Assembly: GCA_028583605.1 (NCBI GenBank)
Contig: CM053326.1
Location: 2,082,342 to 2,146,341, forward strand
From: Dastarcus helophoroides
Taxonomy: Eukaryota > Arthropoda > Insecta > Coleoptera > Bothrideridae
Length of the DNA stretch: 64,000 nucleotides
Direction of reading: 5' to 3'
Part shown: positions 19,960 through 31,684 of the stretch, in pieces
How positions within the stretch are numbered: the stretch's first letter is position 1
How the letters are laid out: each line of letters opens with the position of its first letter
Position numbers and translations under genes: made by a program
Notes under the pieces: generated by a model
Seen by the model: only the letters and a program-made list of their open reading frames with translations
Database searches by the model: none
What the model was told of the DNA's origin: nothing

Positions 19960-22800
19960 TAAATATTGAGAAAAACAGCCGAAATTTCAATAAAACGACG
20001 AATTTCCAGGGAAAAGACAAAATTTGCACAAATATGAAAGAAATCGAGATTCTGAAGAAAAAAAAAATACAAATTTCGAATAGAAACGGAAAATGTTTAA
20101 TTCTGAAATAAAAGTTGACTCTTCCAGAGCTAAACTTTCATAAAAGCAATGAAGAAAAAAAAAAGAAAAGGGCACCTATTGAAAAAAGGCAAAATGACGT
20201 AAAAAAGACGAATTTAGTTGATTTAAAAAAAGTCGAAATTTGCAGAAACACAAAAGGTCAAATTTTGAGAAAAAAAAATTTCGAAATTTTGCGAGAAAAG
20301 TCGAAATTTAAAAAAAAAAGCTGAATGTCGGATCGAAAGTTTTAGAAACAGTAAACGTCTAATTTTGAAATAAATGTGAACATTTCCACAAAAAACCAAA
20401 CTTTCATAAAAATATTGAAAAAAAAAAGAAAATTTCACCAAAGACGAACGTTTTGAAAAAACAGTCACATTTTCCAACAGAAGGTAAAACTTCGGGATAA
20501 AACTTGAATTTTGAGAATGAAATTCGAAATTTTAAAAACAAAAGACGAATTTTAAAGATTAATAAAAATTTCGAAAAAAAAAGGACCAATTTAAAAAAGC
20601 CGAATTCGAGTAAAATTCTAAATTTCCAGAAAATACCAACCTTGATGTAATATCCCGTAGAAAACCAGGTTTTGGGAATAGTCGAACTTAAAAAACGGAC
20701 AACTATTGGAAAAAAAGTCAAAATTTCGGAAAAAAAGACGGATTTCGAGAAAAAAAAGTGAAAATTTCGAACAAAATACGAATTGCGAGAAACAGAAAGT
20801 CAAGTTTTGAAAAAATTGTGGAAGTTTTTGGAGAAATTGTTTTCTTTCTGATAAAAGATCGAAATTTTGAGAGACAGAAAGTGCTGAAATCTTGATCTAA
20901 AGGTCTGCAATTCCAGAAAAAAACAAGCTTTCATAAAAATATTGGAGAAAAAGAGAGAAAAAAAAGACAAATTTGACCAAAGACGAACGTTTTGAAAAAA
21001 CAAGTCACATTTTCCAACAAAAGGCAAAACTTCGAAATAAAACTTGAACTTTGGGAATGAAAGTCAAAATTTTATTAACAACAGACGAATTTTGAAGATT
21101 AATTAAAATTTTGAAAAAAAAAGACCAATTTAAAAAAGCCGAATTCGAGTAAAGTTCTAAATTTCCAGAAAATACCGCCCTTGAAAAATAGATGTAATAT
21201 CCTGCAGAAAACCAAATTTTGGGAATAGTCAAACTCAAAAAACGGACAACTATTGGAAAAAAAGTCAAAATTTCTAAAAAAAAAAGAGAGAAATTTCGAG
21301 AAGCAGAAAGTTAAATTTTGAAAAAATTGTCGAAATTTCTGGAGAAATTGTTATCTTTTTAATAAAATTTGGGTCTAATTTAGAGAAAAAAAGTGGACAT
21401 TTCGAAAAAAGACGAAATTCGAGAAAAAAAGTGGACATTTCGAAAAAAGACGAAATTCGAGAAAAAATCGAAATTTCGAGAAAAAGATCGAAATTTCGAG
21501 AAACAGAAAATGCTGAAATCTTGATCTAAAATTTTGCAATTCCAGAAAAAAAACCAAGCTTTCATAAAAATATTGAAGAAAAAGAAAAAAAGACAAATTT
21601 TACCAAAGACGAACGTTTTGAAAAAAAGTTACATTTTCCAACAGAAGGTAAAATTTCGGTATAAAACTTTGGGAATGAAAAACGAAATTTTAAAAACAAA
21701 AGGCGAATTTTGAAAGTTTATTAAAATTTCGAATAAAAAAGATTAATTTAAAAAAGCTGAATTCGAGAAAAACTCTAAATATCCAGAAAATGCCGACCTT
21801 GAGAAAAAGATGTAATATCCCGTATAAAACCAGATTTTGAGAATAGTCGAACTTAAAAAACGAACAACTATTGGAAAAAAGTCGAAATTTCTAGAGAAAT
21901 TGTTAACTTTTTAATAAAATTTCGGTCTAATTTAGAGAAAAAAAAAGTGGAAATTTCGAAAAAAGACGAAATTCGAGAAAAAAATCGAAATTTCGAGAAA
22001 AAGATCGAAATTTCGAGAGACAGAAAGTGCTGAAATCTTGATCTAAAGGTCTGCAATTCCAGAAAAAACCAAGATTTCATAAAAATATTGGAGAAAAAGA
22101 GAGAAAAAAAAAGACAAATTTGACCAAAGACGAACATTTTGAAAAAGCAAGTCACATTTTCCAAAAAAAGGTAAAACTTCGAAATAAAACTTGAACTTTG
22201 GGAATGAAAGTCAAAATTTTATTGACAACAGACGAATTTTGAAGATTAATTAAAATTTTGAAAAAAAAAGACCAATTTAAAAAAGCCGAATTCGAGTAAA
22301 GTTCTAAATTTCCAGAAAATACCGACCTTGAAAAATAGATGTAATATCCCGCAGAAAACCAAATTTTGGGAATAGTCAAACTCAAAAAACGGACAACTAT
22401 TGGAAAAAAAGTCAAAATTTCTATAAAAAAAAAAAGAGAAATTTCGAGAAGCAGAAAGTTAAATTTTGAAAAAATTGTCGAAATTTCTGGAGAAATTGTT
22501 ATCTTTTTAATAAAATTTGGGTCCAATTTAGAGAAAAAAAGTGGACATTTCGAAAAAAGACGAAATTCGAGAAAAAAAGTGGACATTTCGAAAAAAGACG
22601 AAATTCGAGAAAAAATCGAAATTTCGAGAAAAAGATCGAACTTTCGAGAAACAGAAAATGCTGAAACCTTGATCTAAAATTCTGCAATTCCAGAAAAAAA
22701 AACCAAGCTTTCATAAAAATAATGAAGAAAAAGAAAAAAGACAAATTTTACCAAAGACGAACGTTTCGAAAAAAAGTCACATTCTCCAAGAGAAGGTAAA
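19960..22800. repeat. Tandem array with alternating unit lengths (higher-order repeat)
   Basis: The anchor GACGAACGTTTTGAAAAA (one variant with CAT) occurs at 20,443, 20,982, 21,608, 22,129 and 22,756: spacings 539, 626, 521, 627. Skipping one unit gives about 1,147-1,165 each time, so the repeating unit is a dimer of a short and a long monomer. Monomers share TCCAGAAAAAAACCAAGCTT, TCATAAAAATATTG and AACGGACAACTATTGG blocks. The long form adds a repeated GTGGACATTTCGAAAAAAGA piece. No gene is credible here; it lies in Synd intron 1. Confidence 0.85.
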
Positions 22801-23801
22801 ACTTCTTATAAGGCTCATCGATGTGGTTTGCTTTCCAGGTCAACATGAGCTCGGTTTTTGAGGTCACAGTGAATCTGAAAATTCGCCAAATATGGGTAAT
22901 TATATAGACTTATGTAATTTTCTGACTGGTTAAGCAGCTAAATACACATAATCGTATCAATGAATTTGAACAAAACATCATTCTGTAATCTGCACAAACT
23001 CTTTAAAGTTTTGCATACCGGATTAATTAATAATAATAAATTATAATGTTAGCCGCGATTTCAAATTAAAAAAAAAGTAAGAGCCAGCAAGTGAAAGAAT
23101 TCTGGCTTATAATAGCTTTTAAAGAAAGGAAAATCAAATATGGGAAAAGAAAGTAAGAGCCAACCAGTGAACGATAGCAGCATATAAAATCAATGATAAA
23201 AATGGCACAATCCGATAAATTTACAATGGCATTTGCAATTATTAACTGCGAAATGATATTTCCTAATTTAACAAACAGTATGCAGTGAATTTAAATAACA
23301 TTAACTTGCACCTGCTTTCAGTGGCACTGTCATAATGTTTACATTCACATAGTGCTAGCGACTCCAGCATTTATTTGTTGATGTAATAATGTATTTGTTA
23401 TTCTAAAAGGACGATCGCACACTATTCATTAAGCAGCATATGACATAACCGGAGATTAATTCCAGTTTAATTCAATTGATTCAACAGGATTAGACTTTTT
23501 TGCATTTCAATTAAATTGGCAACAGTTCGAACTAAATCGATATATTACATACTTGAAAAATAGCCTCAACAGAGATACTTTATTTCGGAGTGGGACTTAT
23601 TTTTAGACTCTAAAACATCTCAAGCACGATTTTCTATTTCAATTCTGTTATTTAACCTCGAATTCGCAGTCTAAATAAATAATGAATTTATTATAGTTTG
23701 TAGTCTGTGATTATTTTCTTATTGATATAAAATTTTTAGTCTACATTTTTTTAGTATACAATTCGGATTTTAAAGAAGTAAAAATTGTTAGCAAGACTTA
23801 C
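22801..23801. other. Synd intron 1 next to first coding exon, no gene seen
   Basis: About 1 kb of sequence without the satellite words, moderately AT-rich. Nothing coding is supported. This island between the array and the exon is the only long unique part of this intron. Confidence 0.6.
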
Positions 23802-24193
23802 CTTGTGATAGTTATCCTTTTGCCACGTTTTAACTTTATTAACAACAACACTACACAAATTGTCCTTAATTCTACTATGAAGATCACAGCGCCGATCAGC
23901 CTCAACGAGAACGCCTTTCCACGCGGCCTCTGTGGTCCCGTACTCCGGTCCTTTTTCAATTATATCGTTCCATTTTTTCGACCAAGCTTTCAGACTTTTA
24001 GCGTAACTTTTTTCGATTTCCGCCCTCTCCGTAACCAGCTGCATAAGATCGCTGCACAACCGATTCCCATCCTCTATCCTTTTGGTCGTTTTTTTGAAAT
24101 TGTTCGGTTCCCAAAACGAATCGCTCGTCGCTATCAGCATGTTGTCGTCACTGTGGTGCGACATTATAGTCGCCTTAGTTTAACCTGCCACCT
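23802..24193 (-). CDS. Synd: Syndapin exon 1 (first coding exon): F-BAR membrane-curving adaptor
   Basis: Syndapin is a cytoplasmic adaptor that binds and curves membranes through an F-BAR dimer and recruits dynamin/WASP through its SH3; in insects it acts in membrane remodelling at synapses, furrows and muscle. Here the exon starts at acceptor CGTTTCAG (24,194), with about 29 nt of 5' UTR and ATG at 24,164; 121 codons to the donor GTAAGT at 23,801. The protein opens MSHHSDDNMLIATSDSFWEP, then NNFKKTTKRIEDGNRLC and AEIEKSYAKSLKAWSKKW, the start of the F-BAR domain. The acceptor shows that at least one 5' UTR exon lies to the right, not identified. The seven exons seen encode about 434 residues, all in phase. 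A separate gene on this strand is excluded by that continuity. Confidence 0.96.
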
Positions 24194-24913
24194 CTGAAAC
24201 GAGAGAAATATTACTTATTGTGCGTAACAGAGACTAGTGCGTAACATGCACAAATAAAAAAATGCGTGACAATGCTTCGTATTGACAAGGATCTCGGTTC
24301 CAAAACATCAGTGCCTTTTATAATAGGGGAAGTTGAACGGAAAAAAAGCACATACTTCCAACTAACAAGTATTATGTATTCAAAAAATATTGTAACTACT
24401 GTATAGCTAAAAGTTGGTTCCTAGATGTTTATCATAATAAGCTATTACTTCTGGAATAATTACAAGTAATTAGGACTATTAAAGAGATTACCAGAGACCA
24501 GATTTTTAGGTACAATGAAATAAGGTAAAAAGGTGAGGAAAATGTGAAATTAGGAAAAAAACAAAAAGCTAAAAAAGGCATTAAAAAGGCAAAATGCGCT
24601 AAAAAATGGCATTAAAAGGTCAAACTACAATTAACAAGATAAAAAAGTATTGATCATTTTGAATATTGCTTTTTCCTCAGCTACAAATTAAATGTCACTT
24701 CACGGGCGTAGGCAGGATTTCGTTCAGGTAGAGGCAAGAATCATTTTGAAAAATTGATAGAAAAAAAAAGAAAACCGAAAAAGGTTCCATCTAAGTATAT
24801 GCATATTTTCATTTAACTACTGTTTAACCCATTCACTGCTGATTCAAAAATGTATGAAAACTACAGATGCTCAATATATCTACTATTAAATGAGTTAAAT
24901 TTATTTGCATGTA
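24194..24913. other. Upstream Synd intron (5' UTR intron), nothing recognised
   Basis: AT-rich sequence between the acceptor of the first coding exon and transposon B1. No promoter or UTR exon could be identified. Confidence 0.5.
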
Positions 24914-25654
24914 TACAGGGTGAGTCGCTAAGCGGGAATCGGTCTTTGGTAGGCGTATCGTTCAAAATATCGAAAAATGTTTCGAATAAAAGTTGTTCGA
25001 AATAAAGTTCTCCACAACCTAAAATTATTGCCAAAAATGGCGGCCTTCCGGTTGCACCGGAAATGAACACAACTTTCTTATTTTAAATAGAACACCCTAT
25101 GTATTTTTACATTTTGGGATTTCTTGTTAAAAATGAATATGAATTTATTAAGACGACATAGGCCCTTAGTTGAACCGTTTTCGCGTAATTTAATTTTTTT
25201 GGTTAAATTTGACGATTTCGAAGCTTGACGCCATTAACGATATTTTCCAAACGCAATGACTCAGAATTGTGTGGCATACGGTTTTGGATTCAGGAAGAAA
25301 TGGAGTATTTGTTTACGTCTTTGCTGTTAGCAAGATTTCTTAAATTTCTTCACATCCGTCGACTCAATTCTTCAGTTGTTCAAACATGCATAACTTAATT
25401 TTTTCAAATAGAACCACCTATCTTGGATTATCTTATCGGATGCGAAATTAAATTACCTTTTTTTTTGGTACCAGGTATTGCCACCTCCGTCCAATAATTT
25501 TTGAGAAATTTAGAATTTTGTAAAAATTTTAATTAATTTCGTATTATCGCGTTAGCCCTGGATGTCGCGGTTTTGTTTCGTCTCGTTTGTCCGGCAATAA
25601 CTAACAGTTTATCTCATTGTTGTCGCGAGGTCTTGGTGTTAGTACTGAAAGACA

Positions 25655-26705
25655 ATGTTTTCTTAAGAAGAATTGGTCGATATGGTTTACGCCTTGGGCA
25701 GTGCTGACAGAAATCCATTTCTTGCCTCAAGAATGTATGCCCAACGGCTTTGCCGATCGGAGACATCGAAATTCAGCGGCATTCGCTAAATTGAGAGAGA
25801 GGTTTGAGCGAACTGGTAGTACGAAATACGAGAAAAAGGAGCGCAGAAAACCAACGACGCGTGAAGAAAACCAAGTTTTAGTAGCGGCTGCTGTTGTCCA
25901 AGATCCGCATTTAAGTACCAGAATAATAAGCACGGAATTACAAATAAGTCAAACCTCGGTTTCACGAATCTTGCGTAAAAATATGTTTCATCCGTATCGT
26001 GTCCAGCTAGTACAGGAACTCAATCAAGCTGATTTCAACAACCGAATGCAGTTTTGTGAGTGGGCGTTACAAAGATTACAAGAACAAAATGACTTTTTGA
26101 ACAATGTACTATTTACCGACGAATGTACATTTCATAAGAACGGCTTCGTGGGAAGACACAACTCCCATTGCTACCACACTGAAAATCCTCACTGGATAAG
26201 GCCCTTAGACCATCAGCATAGGTGGTGGTCTCTGAATGTTTGGGGTGTTGTCATAGGAAGATTTGTTGTCGGACCACACTTCTTCAATGAACATTTGAAT
26301 GCCAACAATTACTTGCATTTTTTGCAAAATCAATTGCCCGAAAGGATAGACAATTTTCCTCTTGCTGTCGTGCGGCAAATGTGGTTCCAACATGATGGGG
26401 CACCGGCACATTATGGAAGGGATGTAAGGGAGTTCCTCAATACACAATTCCCTAACAAGTGGATAGTGGCATGGTCCGCAAGATCACTGGATTTAACTAA
26501 GCCAGACTTTTTCTTGTGGGGTCATGTTAAGCAAGTTGTGTTGTACCAGGAACCACCAACTACCCGAGAAGACATGATGGACCGGGTTCGTGTTGCTTTC
26601 CAAAATATCAATGAAAACGTCTTGGTGGATGTGAACAATTCTTTGCTACAGAGACTGCGCATTTGCCATCGTGAAGCTGGTGGTTATGTTGAACATTTAA
26701 TTTAA
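25655..26705 (+). pseudogene. Family B transposase in B1, damaged N-terminus
   Basis: Related to the family A protein. The expected start ATG (25,655) runs into TAA at codon 4 (CAA in other copies), and an extra G near 25,745 shifts frame; from there the frame is open to 26,705. Visible: FADRRHRNSAAFAKLRERFE, an HTH-like region (LQISQTSVSRILRKN), first Asp in LFTDECTF, second in FQHDGAPAHY, third in SLDLTKPDFFLWGH. Compared with B2 (36 residues between the second and third Asp), B1 lacks the GRGGP loop residues before the third Asp. It ends REAGGYVEHLI, as expected for the family. Confidence 0.85.
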
Positions 26706-27038
26706 TGTTATTATTACCATTGTTTATGTATTCTTCTTAATATTTGTTGCAACTTACTGTTACCGATTTTTTTATTGTTTATTTACTCTTTTTAATGCTT
26801 TACACTGAAATCCAATGATGATTTTCAGTATCGTGGTGTATCGGTTCCTTCCCACGAAGCGGTTCTTAAAAAAATGTTTGTACATTCGTCGGTAAATAGT
26901 ACAATGTCCGAAACGGTCATTTTGTTCCTGCAGATTATGTAACGTCCATTCACACAACTGCATCAATTGTTAGTCAGCTTGATTGAGTTCTTGCACTAGC
27001 TAGGTGTGATACGGATGAAACTTGTTTTTACACAACAA

Positions 27039-27350
27039 TCATGAAACCGATTTTTGGCTTATTTGTTGCAATGTCACACTTAGTCTTCTAGTTCGTAAGT
27101 GCGGATATTGGACAGCAGCAGCCACTACTGAAAGTTGGTTTTCATGCGCCGTTGGTTTTCTAAGCTCCTTTTTCTCGTATTTCGTACTACCAGTTCGCTC
27201 AAACCTCTCTCTCAATTTAGCGAATGCCGCTGAATTTGGATGTCTCCGATCGGCAAAGCGTTGGGCATAAATTCTTGAGGCAAGAAATGGATTTCTGTCA
27301 GCACTGCCCAAGGCGTAAACCATATCGACCAATTCTTCTTGAGAAAACAT
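27039..27350 (-). pseudogene. Inverted, decayed N-terminal copy of family B transposase (right arm of B1)
   Basis: Minus-strand frame beginning MFSQEELVDMVYALGSADRN, the undamaged family B N-terminus, followed by FADRRHPNSAAFAKLRERFE. It stops after about 100 codons; stop codons and gaps follow as far as the arm boundary. It shows the likely ancestral start of the family that both long frames (B1, B2) have lost. Confidence 0.85.
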
Positions 27351-28088
27351 TGTCTTTCACTACTAATACCAAGACCTCGCGACAACAATGAGATAAACTG
27401 TCAGTTATTGCCGGACAAACGAGACGAAACAAAACCGCGACATCCAGGGCTAACGCGATAATAGGAAATTAATTACAATTTTTACAAAATTCTAAATTTC
27501 TCAAAAATTATTGGACGGAGGTGGCAATAATTGGTACCAAAAAAAAGGTAATTTAATTTCGCATCCGATAAGATAATTCAAAATAGGTGGTTCCATTTGA
27601 AAAAATTAAGTTATGCATGTTTGAACAACTGAAGAATTGAGTCGACGGATGTGAAGAAATTTAAAAAATCTTGCTAACAGCAAAGACGTAAACAAATACT
27701 CCATTTCTTCCTGAATTCAAAACCGTATGCCACACAATTCTGAGTCATTGCGTTTGGAAAATATCGTTAATGGCGTCAAGCTTCGAAATCGTCAAATTTA
27801 ACCAAAAAAATTAAATTACGCGAAAACGGTTCAACTAAGGGCCTATGTCGTCTTAATAAATTCATATTCATTTTTAACAAGAAATCCAAAAATGTAAAAA
27901 TACATAGGGTGTTCTATTTAAAATAAGAAAGTTGTGTTCATTTCCGGTGCAACCGGAAGGTCGCCATTTTTGGCAATAATTTTAGGTTGTGGAGAACTTT
28001 ATTTCGAACAACTTTTATTCGAAAAATTTTTCGATATTTTGAATGATACGCCTACCAAAGACCGATTCCCGCTTAGTGACTCACCCTG

Positions 28089-30284
28089 TATATGATTTTT
28101 TGTCTTGTATCTTAGTGTCGAAAGACCCATATGTAATAATCCGACGAATATCTGCTTAACCGTTAGAAATTTCGAAATATTTGTAGGTACAAAAAAATGT
28201 TCATTTTTAATTCTGTATCTCATAGAAAAAATATACAGGGTGTTTCATTTGAAAAAACGAAGAAAAATTGCTTTATATTTTAGCCAATTTAGCATTAAAT
28301 TTTGGACACCCTGTAAAAGTTAGGCTTAAGATATTTGTAGCAAATATTTATAGTAACTAGAGACCCACTACAGTAAACACCTGGCATAGTTTTGATTTTG
28401 GGCCGTTTTTGTATTTTTAATGAATTTTTAAAGAAAATGTTGAAAAATATTCTTTTTCTCTTTATTAATTTATTTATTACTTTGGAACTATCTAACCAAA
28501 TTTAACAATATCTTAGGAACATGTAAAGTAGTCAGAAATGAACCCAAACATGTAAAAAAATACAGGGGATTCCATTTAAAAAAATTCACCCTCAGCGGCT
28601 CACACTTTTTGGAGATACCCTGTACATGTGACCATATTTTCCTGAAATACATCCTTGTTCACAGTTAAGGTCTGAATTCCTAACTTCTTTATTATAGGAC
28701 CTATAGATGCCCGACGCATTGTTGTATAAGCTATATAATTAGATAATTAGCAGCATACTATATCTTTATGTCGTTAATCAGATGGGACAGGTTTCGACAT
28801 TTTTTGACCTATTGGTCCAATTATTTAATTAACTCTTGTGCTGTTATCGAATTAGCGAAAAAATATTGCAACGCTTAACAATAGTCTAATAATATCTTTA
28901 TCGAATAAATGAACAAAACCGCAAAACGACAGGATGAAACCAAGACTTGTTATTAAATTCAATTTAGTCGCACTGTACCAGTTCTTTTCATATACAATTA
29001 TTCGCAATGCAAATCGACTTACAAAACTATAATCTAACGGGACAATTGGCGATTTTCTTTTAATCTTTTTTTTTTCGCTTCTCATACCAAGACACGCCGG
29101 AATGGCTATATTAGCATTTTTGCTTCAGTAATCTGTCAGTGAATATTTTCTCTGCCTCTCTCTTTAATCACGATCGAGTTATGCGAAGAATGAAGCGGAA
29201 ATTCTGTACCGTTCACTTGTGGTACTAAAAAGGGATAAATGGGTTCAGTATTAAATTAGTTTAAAAGAACGGTGCCAAATTACTCTTCAAACATGCCATA
29301 TGTGTCTTAAAATATTTAACCATGTTATTACATTGATCTAGATCAGTGGTTCCCCCACAATTTTCTCGGCGAGTCGTCCTCTTTACACCATTATTCGTTA
29401 TTTTTTAGAAATAAAACGGTAGACATTTTTTTTCTATATTCGTGTAATTTTTTATGTAAGATTTGATGATGATTCCAGCAAGACAAAGAGCTCTAATTAA
29501 CCACATAGTTCGAAATCAACTGGAGAAAAATCGTTTAATTATAGATATTGAAAAACTTTTTGTAACAAGTCAAATTATAAATTATATCATAGCAAACATA
29601 TTTTTCAGAAAAAAAAAATATACCAATTTCAATTACATGCAAAAAATCTCATGTTATGCAACATCACATTCGTCGTTAATAATAATAAATAAAAACAGAT
29701 CTATCAGGCAAGATCTTTCAAAAAATGTGTAAACATTTTTATTAGAACTCTAGGTTAATTGAGTAGCCCCAATTTTCGTAATTCTTTTCTTGCAAAAATA
29801 CCTGGAAGAGAAAATTTTCTCTAAAGAAGGAAAAACTGCGAGTACAATGTTTATGATTTTTATCATTGAAATAATTTACTGCATTATTTTTCTCTCCCGA
29901 AAATAGGTAATATTTAAAAAGATGTACCGGGTGGCCAACTAAGAAAGGACGCCGGCTATATCTCAGCAACGAACCATCCCACAGTTTTGAGAAAAAAATT
30001 TCAATAAGAAAAGTGGCCCTGAAAAATCGTTGGAAAATATTTTTGAAGTTCTAAAATGACCGTTAGGTGGCGTAATACGTGAAGCTAAATAGAAAATTAG
30101 GATTTTCTCGAAATTTTGCTTAATTAAAGTATATTGTAATCCTAGAGTAGTTTCAATATGTTTTTGTTCGACACTCTTTCTTCTATCTTTAAAAATAACG
30201 TGGTGGGGAGACATCCAAAAAAAATTTTTTTAAATACCATTTATTTCAGTTAGCCTCAATAAAATTTAACAAATTTAGTCTCTA
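28089..30284. other. Spacer between B1 and B2 with small transposon-like fragments
   Basis: No gene seen. At 28,236-28,313 a 78-bp segment starts CAGGGTGTTTC and ends GGACACCCTG between TA dinucleotides, like a tiny Tc1/mariner-type MITE; at about 28,562-28,622 a similar shorter segment starts CAGGGGATTCC and ends ATACCCTG. At 29,345 CAGTGGTTCCC resembles a hAT end without partner. From 29,929 (ACCGGGTGGCCAACTAAG) to about 30,230 the sequence looks like the end of another unidentified element. Confidence 0.45.
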
Positions 30285-31023
30285 CAGGGTGAGTCACTAA
30301 GCGGGAATCGGTCTTTGGTAGGCGTATCATTCAAAATATCGAAAAATGTTTCGAATAAAAGTTGTTCGAAATAAAGTTCTCCACAACCTAAAATTATTGC
30401 CAAAAATGGCGACCTTCCGGTTGCACCGGAAATGAACACAACTTTCTTATTTTAAATAGAACACCCTATGTATTTTTACATTTTTGGATTTCTTGTTAAA
30501 AATGAATATGAATTTATTAAGACGACATAGGCCCTTAGTTGAACCGTTTTCGCGTAATTTAATTTTTTTGGTTAAATTTGACGATTTCGAAGCTTGACGC
30601 CATTAACGATATTTTCCAAACGCAATGACTCAGAATTGTGTGGCATACGGTTTTGAATTCAGGAAGAAATGGAGTATTTGTTTACGTCTTTGCTGTTAGC
30701 AAGATTTTTTAAATTTCTTCACATCCGTCGACTCAATTCTTCAGTTGTTCAAACATGCATAACTTAATTTTTTCAAATGAAACCACCTATCTTGAATTAT
30801 CTTATCGGATGCGAAATTAAATTACCTTTTTTTTTGGTACCAATTATTGCCACCTCCGTCCAATAATTTTTGAGAAATTTAGAATTTTGTAAAAATTGTA
30901 ATTAATTTCCTATTATCGCGTTAGCCCTGGATGTCGCGGTTTTGTTTCGTCTCGTTTGTCCGGCAATAACTGACAGTTTATCTCATTGATGTCGCGAGGT
31001 CTTGGTATTAATACTGAAAGACA

Positions 31024-31335
31024 ATGTTTTCTCAAGAAGAATTGGTCGATATGGTTTACGGCTTGGGCAGTGCTGACAGAAATCCATTTCTTGCCTCAAG
31101 AATTTATGCCCAACGCTTTGCCGATCGGAGACATCCAAATTCAGCGGCATTCGCTAAATTGAGAGAGACCTTTGAGCGAACTGGTAGTACGAAATACGAG
31201 AAAAAGGAGCGTAGAAAACCAACGACGCATGAAGAAAACCAAGTTTTAGTAGCGGCTGCTGTTGTCCAAGATCCGCACTTGAGAACCAGAAGAATAAGTG
31301 TGACATTACAAATAAGCCAAAAATCGGTTTCATGA
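31024..31335 (+). pseudogene. Decayed N-terminal transposase copy in left arm of B2
   Basis: Plus-strand frame MFSQEELVDMVYGLGSADRN and on for about 100 codons, then stops and gaps. It is the counterpart of 27,039-27,350 in B1 and shares its inner decay (for example QISQKSVS followed by a stop). Confidence 0.85.
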
Positions 31336-31684
31336 TTGTTGTGTAAAAACAAGTTTCATCCGTATCACACCTAGCTAGCTAGTGCAAGAACTCAATCAAG
31401 CTGACTAACAATCGATGCAGTTGTGTGAATGGACGTTACATAATCTGCGGGAACAAAATGACCGTTTCGGACATTGTACTATTTACCGACGAATGTCCAA
31501 ACATTTTTTAAGAACCGCTTCGTGGGAAGGAACCGATACACCACGATACTGAAAATCATCATTGGATTTCAGTGTAAAGCATTAAAAAGAGTAAATAAAC
31601 AATAAAAAAATCGGTAACAGTAAGTTGCAACAAATATTAAGAAGAATACATAAACAATGGTAATAATAACATTAAATTAAATGT

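Larger units (their letters stand above)
24916..28088 (+). mobile_element. Transposon B1: palindromic Tc1/mariner-type element
   Basis: A 3,173-bp element with CAGGGTGAGTCGCTAAGCGG at the left and its inverted match at the right, flanked by TA (24,914-24,915 and 28,089-28,090). The two arms (24,916-26,196 and 26,811-28,088; about 1.28 kb) are reverse complements: near the ends they look about 97 percent identical, further in the right arm decays. The left arm contains the 5' UTR and N-terminal half of the transposase, and the right arm a decayed inverted copy of the same part. Only the 614-bp centre is single copy and carries the C-terminal catalytic part. B2 has the same plan. Confidence 0.92.

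Noticed and set aside
17000..22750. Many long frames rich in Phe/Leu/Ser or Lys/Glu
   Set aside because: They are direct translations of the satellite words, appear on both strands, and change frame with each unit.
22795..22880. Possible extra Synd exon on the minus strand (acceptor-like TTTTCAG followed by an open stretch)
   Set aside because: No credible donor; exons 1 and 2 already join in phase, and an insert would interrupt the conserved F-BAR helix.
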